This document shows positions 28,084 through 37,182 of a DNA stretch of 64,000 nucleotides, piece after piece. The position numbers and the translations under genes were made by a program. This DNA is from Streptomyces sp. NBRC 110611 (lineage in GTDB: Bacteria > Actinomycetota > Actinomycetes > Streptomycetales > Streptomycetaceae). The first letter of the stretch is position 1, and every line of letters begins with the position of its first letter. The stretch covers positions 771,350 through 835,349 of the forward strand of contig NZ_BBUY01000002.1 in NCBI RefSeq assembly GCF_001590865.1, in the 5' to 3' direction. The notes below the pieces were generated by a model that was given only the letters and a program-made list of their open reading frames with translations, was not told where the DNA came from and searched no databases.

Positions 28084-28465
28084 CGCGGTCCAGAGTGCTG
28101 CGGTCCCGCGCCGGGAGGGGCGACGGGCTGGTCACGGGCGGGACACCCGCCGGAGAGGCAGGCTATCCCGTACGCACCCAGTACACGCTCCAGGCCGCGC
28201 GGCAGGCCTCAGGGGTCTCCCCATAGGGGGTCGGGGGTCTCCCGTAGGGGACGGTCGAACAGATCCCCTAAGGGACGCGAGGCCCCCCTGCGGGGCCACA
28301 ACGAAGAGGGGATGGACGGTATTCCACCTACGCAGGGTGGGTACCTGACGCCGCGCAGGGTGGTACCTGACGCCACGCAGGGTGGGTGGTAACTGACGCC
28401 GCGCAAGGTTTGTACCCGACGCCGCACAGGGTGCCGTATCTAACGTCCGTGCCTAACGTCCGCGC
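28084..28465. other. Intergenic region rich in repeats upstream of scpA
   Basis: 382 nt with no gene. It contains copy A of an 85-bp dispersed element and then a block of ~23-bp and 13-bp tandem repeats running into the stop codon of the next minus-strand gene. The scpA promoter, if separate, must be inside or to the left of the element. Confidence 0.6.
28241..28325. repeat. Dispersed 85-bp element, copy A
   Basis: Aligns without gaps to 40915-40999 with 72 of 85 positions identical by hand count. A 24-nt block (28252-28275) is identical in both. It contains a 7-bp stem tagggga/tccccta (28245-28251 with 28264-28270) and a second hairpin ggcccc/ggggcc (28281-28286 with 28292-28297). The ends read cccgta and cggtattcc. 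No transposase or tRNA similarity is seen. Confidence 0.85.
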
Positions 28466-28477
28466 CTAACGTCCGCG
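28326..28477. repeat. Tandem repeats reaching a stop codon
   Basis: Positions 28326-28438 hold about five imperfect 22-26-bp units of the acgccgcgcagggtggtacctg type. Positions 28439-28477 hold three 13-bp units (cctaacgtccgcg, the first with two changes). The third 13-bp unit contains the TAG (28466-28468) of the minus-strand 217-aa gene. Confidence 0.85.
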
Positions 28478-29119
28478 CAGGCGCCGTACGAGGATGCTGG
28501 CGTCGCCGCGGGATTCCAGGTCGGCGAGGACGACGGCGACCGCCTCGCGGACGATCCGGCCGCGGTCGACCGCGAGGCCGTGTTCGCCGCGCAGCACCAG
28601 GCGCGCGTGCTCGAGGTCCATGAGCTCCTCCGCGGAGACATAGACGGTGATCTTCTCGTCGTGCCGTTCCCGGCCGCTGGGGCGGCGGTTGGCACCCCGG
28701 GTGCCCCGGCGGCGGCCCTGGCCGCCCGCCTGTGCGGCGGCCGCGGCGGCGTCCGCCGTGACCTGGCCCGGCTGGGTGCGGTGGGCCTTGCCGCCGTCCC
28801 CGTCCTGCTCGCGCCCGCCGTGTTCGGCCGCGGGCGTGACCGAGGGCACCCGGGGCGGGGTGGCCGGTCCGCCGTCAGCGGCCGTCACCGGGGTGTCCGT
28901 GCCGCCGTTCTGCCGCCGCTGCCGGGCAGGGGCGGTCGTCTCCGGTGCCTCCGTGGCCTGCTCGGGCTCGCCGCCCGGCGCGGGCACCCGCGGGGCCTCG
29001 CCGTTGGCCGCGGCCGCCGAACCGTTCGCGGTGCGGCGGGGGCTGGAGGGCTGCAGCCCCACTCCCCCGGTGGTGCGGAACAGTTCGTCGGCTCCCGGCA
29101 GACTCACTCGGCGTGACAC
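28466..29119 (-). CDS. Ribbon-helix-helix-like partner of the ParA-type ATPase
   Basis: A 217-aa protein. The N-terminus MSRRVSLPGADELFRTTG is distinctive of a streptomycete family; residues about 20-155 are disordered Ala/Gly/Pro/Arg-rich linker. The C-terminal ~60 residues (KITVYVSAEELMDLEHARLVLRG, then GRIVREAVAVVLADLE) look like a ribbon-helix-helix DNA-binding fold: a short strand followed by two helices. The GTG at 29119 lies inside the ParA gene (16-nt overlap), so the two are co-translated. The layout, ATPase followed by a small DNA-binding protein, is that of a partition pair. Function is inferred. Confidence 0.78.
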   Translation of the reverse strand: MSRRVSLPGADELFRTTGGVGLQPSSPRRTANGSAAAANGEAPRVPAPGGEPEQATEAPETTAPARQRRQNGGTDTPVTAADGGPATPPRVPSVTPAAEHGGREQDGDGGKAHRTQPGQVTADAAAAAAQAGGQGRRRGTRGANRRPSGRERHDEKITVYVSAEELMDLEHARLVLRGEHGLAVDRGRIVREAVAVVLADLESRGDASILVRRLRGR

Positions 29120-30267
29120 CGGGCGAGCACCTCCCTGGCGAGCTGGCGATAGGCGGCGGCACCGACGGAGTTGGAGGCGTACGTGGTGATCGGCTCGCCC
29201 GCGACAGTGGTCTCCGGGAAGCGGACCGTACGGCCGATGACGGTGTGGTAGACGTGGTCGCCGAAGGCCTCCACGACGCGCGCCAGCACCTCACGGCTGT
29301 GCACGGTACGGGAGTCGTACATCGTCGCCAGGATGCCGTCCAGCTCCAGCTCGGGGTTGAGCCGCTCCTGGACCTTCTCGATCGTCTCGGTGAGCAGCGC
29401 CACACCGCGCAGCGCGAAGAACTCGCACTCCAGCGGCACGATGACCTTGTGAGCGGCCGTCAGGGCGTTGACGGTGAGCAGGCCGAGGGACGGCTGGCAG
29501 TCGATGACGATGTAGTCGTAGTCGGCCAGCAGCGGCTTCAGGGCGCGCTGCAGGGTCGACTCCCGGGCGACCTCGCTGACCAGCTGCACCTCTGCCGCCG
29601 ACAAGTCGATATTGCTGGGCAGCAGGTCCATGTTGGGGACCGCGGTCTTCAGGAGCACCTCGTCGGCCGACATGCCCCGCTCCATGAGCAGGTTGTAGAC
29701 CGTCAGGTCGAGCTCCATCGGGTTGACGCCGAGCCCGACCGACAGGGCACCCTGCGGGTCGAAGTCGACGAGCAGCACCCGTCGCCCGTATTCGGCGAGT
29801 GCGGCGCCCAGGTTGATGGTCGAGGTGGTCTTGCCCACCCCGCCCTTCTGGTTGCACATCGCGATGATCTTGGCCGGGCCGTGCTCCGACAGCGGTCCCG
29901 GGATGGGGAAGTAAGGGAGCGGGCGTCCGGTCGGGCCGACGCGTTCGCGGCGCTGGCGCGCGGCGTCCGGCGCGAGCGTCGCGGCGTATTCGGGGTCCGG
30001 CTCGTACTCCGCGTCCGGATCGTAGAAGTGCCCCTGGGGCAGGTCGTCGTAGTCGGCGAGACGGGCGGGTTCTCCACTGCCCCGGTCGCCGGCCATGGCG
30101 TTCACGTGATGGCCGTCCATACTCTGGTGGGCTGTCGTGGAAATGCTGTGGTGCGCTGCGAAGGTGTGGACCGCTGCGGAGCCGACAGCCTCGAGCCCCG
30201 AGGGACCCTGGCCCCGTGCGAACGCTCCTGGGTGACCGCCTCCGGGAGTAAATGTCGACTCATTCAC
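29104..30267 (-). CDS. ParA/Soj-type Walker ATPase
   Basis: A 387-aa deviant-Walker ATPase. The P-loop is CNQKGGVGKTTSTINLGAAL (signature Lys both before and in the loop); the A' motif is VLLVDFDPQGALS and the third is YIVIDCQPSLGLLTVNAL. The first ~125 residues are an extension rich in His, Pro and Tyr/Asp (DPDAEYEPDPEY). The GTG at 30267 follows AAGGAGGT at about 10 nt. It is upstream of scpAB as in Mycobacterium, so it is a chromosome-organisation ATPase distinct from the oriC parAB pair expected elsewhere. It shares a transcript with the RHH-like gene. Confidence 0.92.
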   Translation of the reverse strand: MNESTFTPGGGHPGAFARGQGPSGLEAVGSAAVHTFAAHHSISTTAHQSMDGHHVNAMAGDRGSGEPARLADYDDLPQGHFYDPDAEYEPDPEYAATLAPDAARQRRERVGPTGRPLPYFPIPGPLSEHGPAKIIAMCNQKGGVGKTTSTINLGAALAEYGRRVLLVDFDPQGALSVGLGVNPMELDLTVYNLLMERGMSADEVLLKTAVPNMDLLPSNIDLSAAEVQLVSEVARESTLQRALKPLLADYDYIVIDCQPSLGLLTVNALTAAHKVIVPLECEFFALRGVALLTETIEKVQERLNPELELDGILATMYDSRTVHSREVLARVVEAFGDHVYHTVIGRTVRFPETTVAGEPITTYASNSVGAAAYRQLAREVLARCHAE

Positions 30268-30614
30268 AAGTCGTCTTACCTCCTTGGACGTGACCAGGAA
30301 ACTTTATCGATAGGTCAGCGTGGCACCATGCCGACGGTTGGCGACTCTATGGCGTGTCGGGCGTCCGCAGCAACACAATCCACCGGACCCGGCACGATGT
30401 GTCGGTAACCGGACCCTTCGATGTCAAGAGCGCAGGCGGGATCGCTTCGTAGTTCCGGGAGTGCGCGAATCGGTTAAAGGGTTACGTTCACGGCGAGTTG
30501 AGAGACGACGTTCCGGAACGGTACGCGCCAGGGGCCCGATATGCGACCGGCCGGGCCCTGTCGCCAGGGCCCGGCCGGAGGTGCGGCGTTGACGCCGCTC
30601 GTTGACGTCCCGTC
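30268..30614. other. Intergenic region between parA-type gene and ald
   Basis: 347 nt with no gene. The left part holds the parA-type promoter (an AT-rich tatcgata stretch near 30305-30312), the right part the ald terminator. No other element recognised. Confidence 0.5.
30547..30578 (-). terminator. Terminator of ald
   Basis: A perfect 13-bp GC stem (30547-30559 with 30566-30578) with a 6-nt loop lies 37 nt past the ald stop codon. Confidence 0.8.
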
Positions 30615-31730
30615 TCAGCCGAGGAGGGTGCGCAGCTCGACGCACTCGAGGCCGTGGGCCTCGGCGACGGACGGGTAGACCACCTTGCCGTCGTGCGTGT
30701 TCAGGCCCTTGGCCAGCGCCGGGTCACGGCGCAGCGCCTCGACCCAGCCGCGGTTCGCCAGCTCCACGATGTAGGGCAGCGTGGCGTTGGTGAGCGCGTA
30801 GGTGGAGGTGTTCGGCACCGCGCCGGGCATGTTGGCGACGCAGTAGAAGACCGAGTTGTGGACCTCGAAGGTCGGCTCGGCGTGCGTGGTGGGACGGGAG
30901 TCCTCGAAGCAGCCGCCCTGGTCGATGGCGATGTCGACAAGGACACTTCCGGGCTTCATCTTGGCGACGAGCTCGTTGGTGACCAGCTTGGGGGCCTTGG
31001 CGCCGGGGATCAGGACGGCACCGACGACGAGGTCGGCCTCGACGACGGCCTTCTCCAGCTCGAAGGCGTTGGAGACGATCGTCTGCACCTTGGTGCCGAA
31101 GATCTTGTCGGCCTCGCGGAGCTTGTTGATGTCCTTGTCGAGCAGGGTGACGTGGAAGCCGAGGCCCACGGCGATCTGCACGGCGTTCCAGCCGGAGACA
31201 CCGCCGCCGATGACGACCGCCTTGCCCGCGGCGACACCGGGGACGCCGCCGGGCAGCACACCGCGGCCGCCGGCCTGACGCATCAGGTGGTACGCGCCGA
31301 CCTGCGGGGCGATCCGGCCCGCGACCTCGGACATCGGGGCGAGCAGCGGCAGCGCCCGGCCGGCCGTCTCGACGGTCTCGTAGGCGATGGCGGTGGTGCC
31401 GGACTCCAGCAGGGCGTCGGTGCACTCCTTGGAGGCGGCCAGGTGCAGGTAGGTGAAGAGCGTCTGGTCCTTGCGGAGGCGGTGGTACTCCTCCGCGATC
31501 GGCTCCTTGACCTTGAGCAGCAGGTCAGCGGTGCCCCAGACCTCATCGGCGGTGTCCAGGATGGTGGCACCGGCGGAGACGTACTCCTCGTTCGTGATGG
31601 ACGAGCCGAGACCGGCGTCCTTCTCGATGAAGACCTGGTGGCCGTGGCGGACGAGCTCGTTGACTCCGGCGGGCGTGATGGCCACGCGGAACTCGTTGTT
31701 CTTGACCTCGCGGGGGATGCCGACCTTCAC
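30615..31730 (-). CDS. ald: Alanine dehydrogenase
   Basis: A 371-aa NAD-dependent L-alanine dehydrogenase (alanine to pyruvate and ammonia). The N-terminal signature [19 protein letters not shown], the catalytic-region FTYLHLAAS and [11 protein letters not shown], the Rossmann [13 protein letters not shown] and the conserved [11 protein letters not shown] are all present. The GTG at 31730 gives the same length as the M. tuberculosis enzyme and puts AAGGA at a normal 10-12-nt distance; GTG at 31739 would add Val-Ile-Asp. The gene is preceded by ~160 nt with short AT-rich stretches that should hold its promoter. Ald is often induced by alanine or oxygen limitation. Confidence 0.96.
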   Translation of the reverse strand: MKVGIPREVKNNEFRVAITPAGVNELVRHGHQVFIEKDAGLGSSITNEEYVSAGATILDTADEVWGTADLLLKVKEPIAEEYHRLRKDQTLFTYLHLAASKECTDALLESGTTAIAYETVETAGRALPLLAPMSEVAGRIAPQVGAYHLMRQAGGRGVLPGGVPGVAAGKAVVIGGGVSGWNAVQIAVGLGFHVTLLDKDINKLREADKIFGTKVQTIVSNAFELEKAVVEADLVVGAVLIPGAKAPKLVTNELVAKMKPGSVLVDIAIDQGGCFEDSRPTTHAEPTFEVHNSVFYCVANMPGAVPNTSTYALTNATLPYIVELANRGWVEALRRDPALAKGLNTHDGKVVYPSVAEAHGLECVELRTLLG

Positions 31731-31891
31731 GTCGATCACGGTCCTTGAATGGGAGGGTGCAGGAGGAATTATCCCCTCCCGCAATGCATGACGGAACTGA
31801 CCGCGCCGTACGCGGCCCAGCCAGTCTATTGAAGGATCTGCTGTTGTCTAGCCTTGCAAAGCACTAATTTCCGCGAGATGTGCTACCTATT

Positions 31892-34075
31892 TCACAGGCG
31901 ATCGGGGTGATCTTCCAGGAGACGCTCCCCCACATCGCGGTGCAGCCGCGCTGCCGTGGGGTCCCCGAGCCGGTCGAGGGTGTCCGCGATCCGCAGCCGC
32001 AGCTCCGCCTCCACCCGCCCGTCCTCCGCCTTCCGGGCCGTTTCCAGGGCCTCCAGGCAGGTCCGCAGTGCCTCTTCCGGCCGCCCCGCGCGCTCCTGGA
32101 CCCCGGCCATCTCGCCGACGGCCCGCGCCCGGCCGGCCGGGTCGCCGAGCCGTCGGTAGGTCCTGGCGGCCGCCCGCCACTCCGCGAGCGCCTCGTCCCA
32201 CCGGGCCGCGCAGGCGTACGCGGCGCCGGTCCGGCCGTGCAGCCGGGCCGCGTCCGCCCGCTCGCCGCGGGCCAGCCGCAGCTCCAGCGCCCGCCCGTAC
32301 CAGTCGGCGGCCCGCTGCCAGTCGCCCAGCTCGGCGTACGTACCGCCCAGTGACTCCAGCGCCCGGCCGGCGGCCACCGGGTCCCGCGCCGAACGGGCCG
32401 CCTCCAGCGCGCCCCGGTAGCGGACGGCCGCCTGCTCCGGCCGTCCCGCCCGGCCGTCCAGATCCGCGAGGTTCAGCAGCGCGGCGGCCTGCTCGCGGGC
32501 CAGCCCGCGCCGCTCGGCGACCCGGAGGACCAGCTCGTGCAGCCCGTAGAGGTCCGGCGCGGCCGCCTCGGCCCCCTCGTGCGCCAGCAGGGTCCGGGTC
32601 AGCGCGGCCATCAGCCGCCGGTCCAGCGTGTCGAGTCCGCCGTCCGCCACCGCGACCCCGGCCGCGTCGAGGAGCGCGCCGCGGCGGCTGCGCAGCCAGT
32701 GCGCGGCGGCGGCCCGGGAGGAGAAGCGCAGTGAGCGCGGCAGCCCGTCGGCCTTCCGGCGGGCGGGGGACCCGGCCGGCTCGGCCATCGCCCGGCAGGA
32801 GTGCAGCAGCCGTACGGTCCGCTCCAGCATCCGGGCCCGGGCCAGCTGGACGTCGGCGGGCCGCTCGTGCGCGTCGAGCAGCGCGCGGGCGAGCGGGGCG
32901 AGCGAGCCGGGAAGGCGGTACGGGGTGTGCAGCGCGGCGTCGGGCAGCGGGGGCCCGGGGGGCCGGCCGCCCTCGGCGGGCACCGGCCGCAGCAGGCCGA
33001 GCGCGGCCAGGTCGTCCAGCACCGTGGCGGCCACCGCCACCGAACAGCCGGCCAGCGCGGAGGCGATCTGCGCGTCCACGAGGCCGGCCGGGGCCAGGGT
33101 GCTCAGCCGCAGTATCCGGGCCGCGGCCGCGGGCAGCGCCGCCGCGGCGAGCTGGAAGGCCCGGAACAGCGGGCGGCCGGAGCCGGGCAGGTCCCCGGGC
33201 AGCGGGACGGCGCGCAGCCCCTGCCGCAGATCGGAGACGGACGCCTTGGGCCGGGCGGCGAGCCAGGCGCCGGCCAGGATCAGCGCCGCCGGCTGCCCGC
33301 CGCACTCCTCGGCGACGCTCTCGGCGGTCCGCGGGTCGACGGTGATCCGGGTCGGCCCGGCGTACCGGCTGAGGATCTCGACACAGGCCGGGCCGTCCAG
33401 GCCGCCCAGGACGCACGGCCGGACGTCCGGGATGCCGGTCAGCGGCCCCTGGGAGACCACCACGACCAGGCAGTCCGGGGCGTCCGGCAGCAGCGGTGCG
33501 ACGGCGTCCGCACCGGGGGCGTCGTCCAGGAAGAGCAGGGCCCGGCGCCCGGCGAGGGCACCGCGCAGCCGCTCGGTCAGCTCGTCCTCGTCCGCGCCCG
33601 GCGACGGCCGCTCCCCGAGGGCGGCCAGCAGGTCACGCGCGATCCGGGCGGTGCCGGGCCGCTCGCCGCCCGGCCCGGTCAGCACCGCCCGCAGCACTCC
33701 GTCCGGGTAGTCGCCGGCCAGCTCGCCCAGCAGCCGCTCGGCCAGCGCGGAACGGCCGGAGCCGGGACGGCCGGCGATCAGCAGCACCCGGCTGCGGGCG
33801 CCCTTCCGCCCGGAGAGGGTGTCCAGGCCGGCCCGGGCGATCTCGGCGTGCAGCTCCCTGAGCTCACGGTGGCGTCCGGCGAAACCGGGGACGGACGGCA
33901 CGGGGACGGACGGCACGGGGGCGGACGGCGCGGGGGCGGACGCGGGAGTGCCGGGGCGGACGGCGGCGCCGTCCGCGCGCCGCGCCGGGGGCATCCGCCG
34001 GCCGGGTGCCGCCGCGGCGGACCCGTCCCCCGCCCCGGGCGGGAGGTACCCCCCGTCCACCGCCTGCTCCGTCAC
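31892..34075 (-). CDS. STAND-type ATPase with C-terminal TPR repeats
   Basis: A 727-aa signal-transduction ATPase-like protein. A Pro/Val/Ala-rich N-terminus (APSAPVPSVPVPSVPG, encoded by a 15-bp DNA repeat at about 33890-33950) leads to the NTPase domain. The Walker A is GRPGSGRSAL, in which the usual Lys is Arg; the Walker B is ALLFLDDA. A GxP-like EECGGQPAALILAG follows, as in NB-ARC proteins. The C-terminal ~230 residues are TPR-like helices (e.g. AAVRYRGALEAARSARD, DWYGRALELRLARGE). No DNA-binding SARP domain is present. GTG at 34075 has no clear ribosome-binding site. Role unknown; the altered Walker A may mean weak or no ATPase activity. Confidence 0.8.
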   Translation of the reverse strand: MTEQAVDGGYLPPGAGDGSAAAAPGRRMPPARRADGAAVRPGTPASAPAPSAPVPSVPVPSVPGFAGRHRELRELHAEIARAGLDTLSGRKGARSRVLLIAGRPGSGRSALAERLLGELAGDYPDGVLRAVLTGPGGERPGTARIARDLLAALGERPSPGADEDELTERLRGALAGRRALLFLDDAPGADAVAPLLPDAPDCLVVVVSQGPLTGIPDVRPCVLGGLDGPACVEILSRYAGPTRITVDPRTAESVAEECGGQPAALILAGAWLAARPKASVSDLRQGLRAVPLPGDLPGSGRPLFRAFQLAAAALPAAAARILRLSTLAPAGLVDAQIASALAGCSVAVAATVLDDLAALGLLRPVPAEGGRPPGPPLPDAALHTPYRLPGSLAPLARALLDAHERPADVQLARARMLERTVRLLHSCRAMAEPAGSPARRKADGLPRSLRFSSRAAAAHWLRSRRGALLDAAGVAVADGGLDTLDRRLMAALTRTLLAHEGAEAAAPDLYGLHELVLRVAERRGLAREQAAALLNLADLDGRAGRPEQAAVRYRGALEAARSARDPVAAGRALESLGGTYAELGDWQRAADWYGRALELRLARGERADAARLHGRTGAAYACAARWDEALAEWRAAARTYRRLGDPAGRARAVGEMAGVQERAGRPEEALRTCLEALETARKAEDGRVEAELRLRIADTLDRLGDPTAARLHRDVGERLLEDHPDRL

Positions 34076-34283
34076 CGGTCACGCTCCCGTCCAGCCGCGC
34101 GTACGAGCCCGTCGCGAGTGCGCACGGGGCCGCTGCCGAGCGTAGTTCACGGCCTGTCACGCGCCGTACGGAGCACGACGGTTGCTCACTCGATCGGATC
34201 GGCGGATCATCCGACCGGCGACAGAGCCCTGGGGCGGGACCGAGGGCGGAACAGGCCCGCAAGAGCCGGAGCGGCCGGGCGGA

Positions 34284-34910
34284 TCAGGCCTCGAACGGCC
34301 GGGCCGGCCACGGCGCGCCGGCCGGCCGCAGCGCGTCCAGACCCGCGCCGCGCTGCGCCGCGGTGAGCGCCAGCACCCCCACCACCAGGCAGTTGTTGTG
34401 CAGCTCACCGGCGAGCACGCCGCGCACCAGCTCGTCCTGCGGCACCCGCGCCAGCTCCATGTCGGCCTCCTCCTCGGAGACCTCGAACCGCTCCCCCTCG
34501 GCCTCGGACAGCTCCCGGGCCAGGAAGATCCGGACCGCCTCGTCACAGCCGCCCGGCGTGGTGTAGACGTCGGTCAGCACCCGCCAGTCCTCGGCCTTCA
34601 CGTGCGCCTCCTCGTACAGCTCGCGCTGCGCCGCGTGCAGCGGGTTCTCCCCGGGGACGTCGAGCAGCCCGGCGGGGATCTCCCAGAGCTTGTGGCGTAC
34701 GGGGTGACGGTACTGGCGCAGCACCAGCACCCGGCCCTCGTCGTCCAGTGCGAGCACCGCCACGGAACCGGGGTGGACCTGGTAGTCGCGGGTGACGGTG
34801 GTGCCGTCCGGCATCACGACCTCGTCGGTGCGCACGCTGGTCTTGTTCCCGGTGAACGGTGTCGTGGTCGCGGTGACCGTCCACTCCTCCGGGGTGTCCT
34901 CGATCGCCAT
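34284..34910 (-). CDS. NUDIX hydrolase, ADP-ribose pyrophosphatase-like
   Basis: A 208-aa NUDIX enzyme resembling actinobacterial ADP-ribose pyrophosphatases, which hydrolyse ADP-ribose to AMP and ribose-5-phosphate. The NUDIX box is the AGLLDVPGE, then AAQRELYEEAHV region, with both catalytic Glu of the REXXEE part. The usual Gly near its end is His, and the box has one extra residue in its first loop, as in M. tuberculosis Rv1700. The VYTTPGGCDEAV substrate block follows. The ATG follows AGGAGG. It is just downstream of pyrG on the same strand, the same pairing as in Mycobacterium. Confidence 0.93.
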   Translation of the reverse strand: MAIEDTPEEWTVTATTTPFTGNKTSVRTDEVVMPDGTTVTRDYQVHPGSVAVLALDDEGRVLVLRQYRHPVRHKLWEIPAGLLDVPGENPLHAAQRELYEEAHVKAEDWRVLTDVYTTPGGCDEAVRIFLARELSEAEGERFEVSEEEADMELARVPQDELVRGVLAGELHNNCLVVGVLALTAAQRGAGLDALRPAGAPWPARPFEA

Positions 34911-35004
34911 GGCGCGTCCTCCTTGTGCATCGACCCACGCGAAACCGGGGCACGGCTCGCAGAGCGAGTCCGTACCCCGGCCACGGTATCCGTCGCGGTT
35001 CCGC

Positions 35005-36696
<1,692 letters not shown>

Positions 36697-37182
36697 GGCC
36701 AAGAGGAAGCTCCCGTGGTCGCGAGGTGGAGAGGTACGAGGCGCCGTCCCGGTGTTGTCAGGGGTGCCGTCGCTGCGGTTCGGGGGAGCCGTGTCGTCTG
36801 CTGCGGCATCGGGCTGGCCCACCGGTCCACGGGGTACCAGGCTATCAGCGCCGGGGCGCGGTCGCTCCCGGCCGTGCGCGCGAGGGTCGCCCGGCGCCGC
36901 GGCCATGACCGTGTGTGACGCCTGCGTGACGGCCGTGTGACGGCGCTGCTTGACAGTGTCACGTGACGGAGCCCACCCGTTCGGAGCACCTCACTCGTCG
37001 CGAGCGTCGCGCGGATCACCCGCGTGCGTCGTATCCTGCTCGGACACTCGCAACGAGCCGTCCGGGAAGGCACCACCCCCGCCCGATTTCCGGTCCCGCT
37101 GCTCGGCGACGTTTCATGGGCAGGACGGACCGATTCACAACGTCCCATGGGGGGCGTGACTCCAGTTCGACGGGAGACGCAC
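36697..37182. other. Divergent region, pyrG / GH15, with TGACG direct repeats
   Basis: 486 nt with no gene. GTGACG occurs at 36915, 36926, 36937 and 36963, the first three spaced exactly 11 bp apart, one helical turn. A perfect 10-bp palindrome gtcacgtgac lies at 36958-36967. This is a plausible regulator-binding cluster for pyrG or the GH15 gene. Confidence 0.55.

Noticed and set aside
28209..28427. 72-aa minus-strand frame across the 85-bp element copy A
   Set aside because: Both strands of the element read as peptides in both copies, so conservation is at the DNA or RNA level and coding cannot be claimed.
34284..34910. Mutated NUDIX box in the ADP-ribose pyrophosphatase-like protein
   Set aside because: One extra residue and a changed Gly are present, but the catalytic Glu residues remain and the M. 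tuberculosis counterpart has the same insertion.
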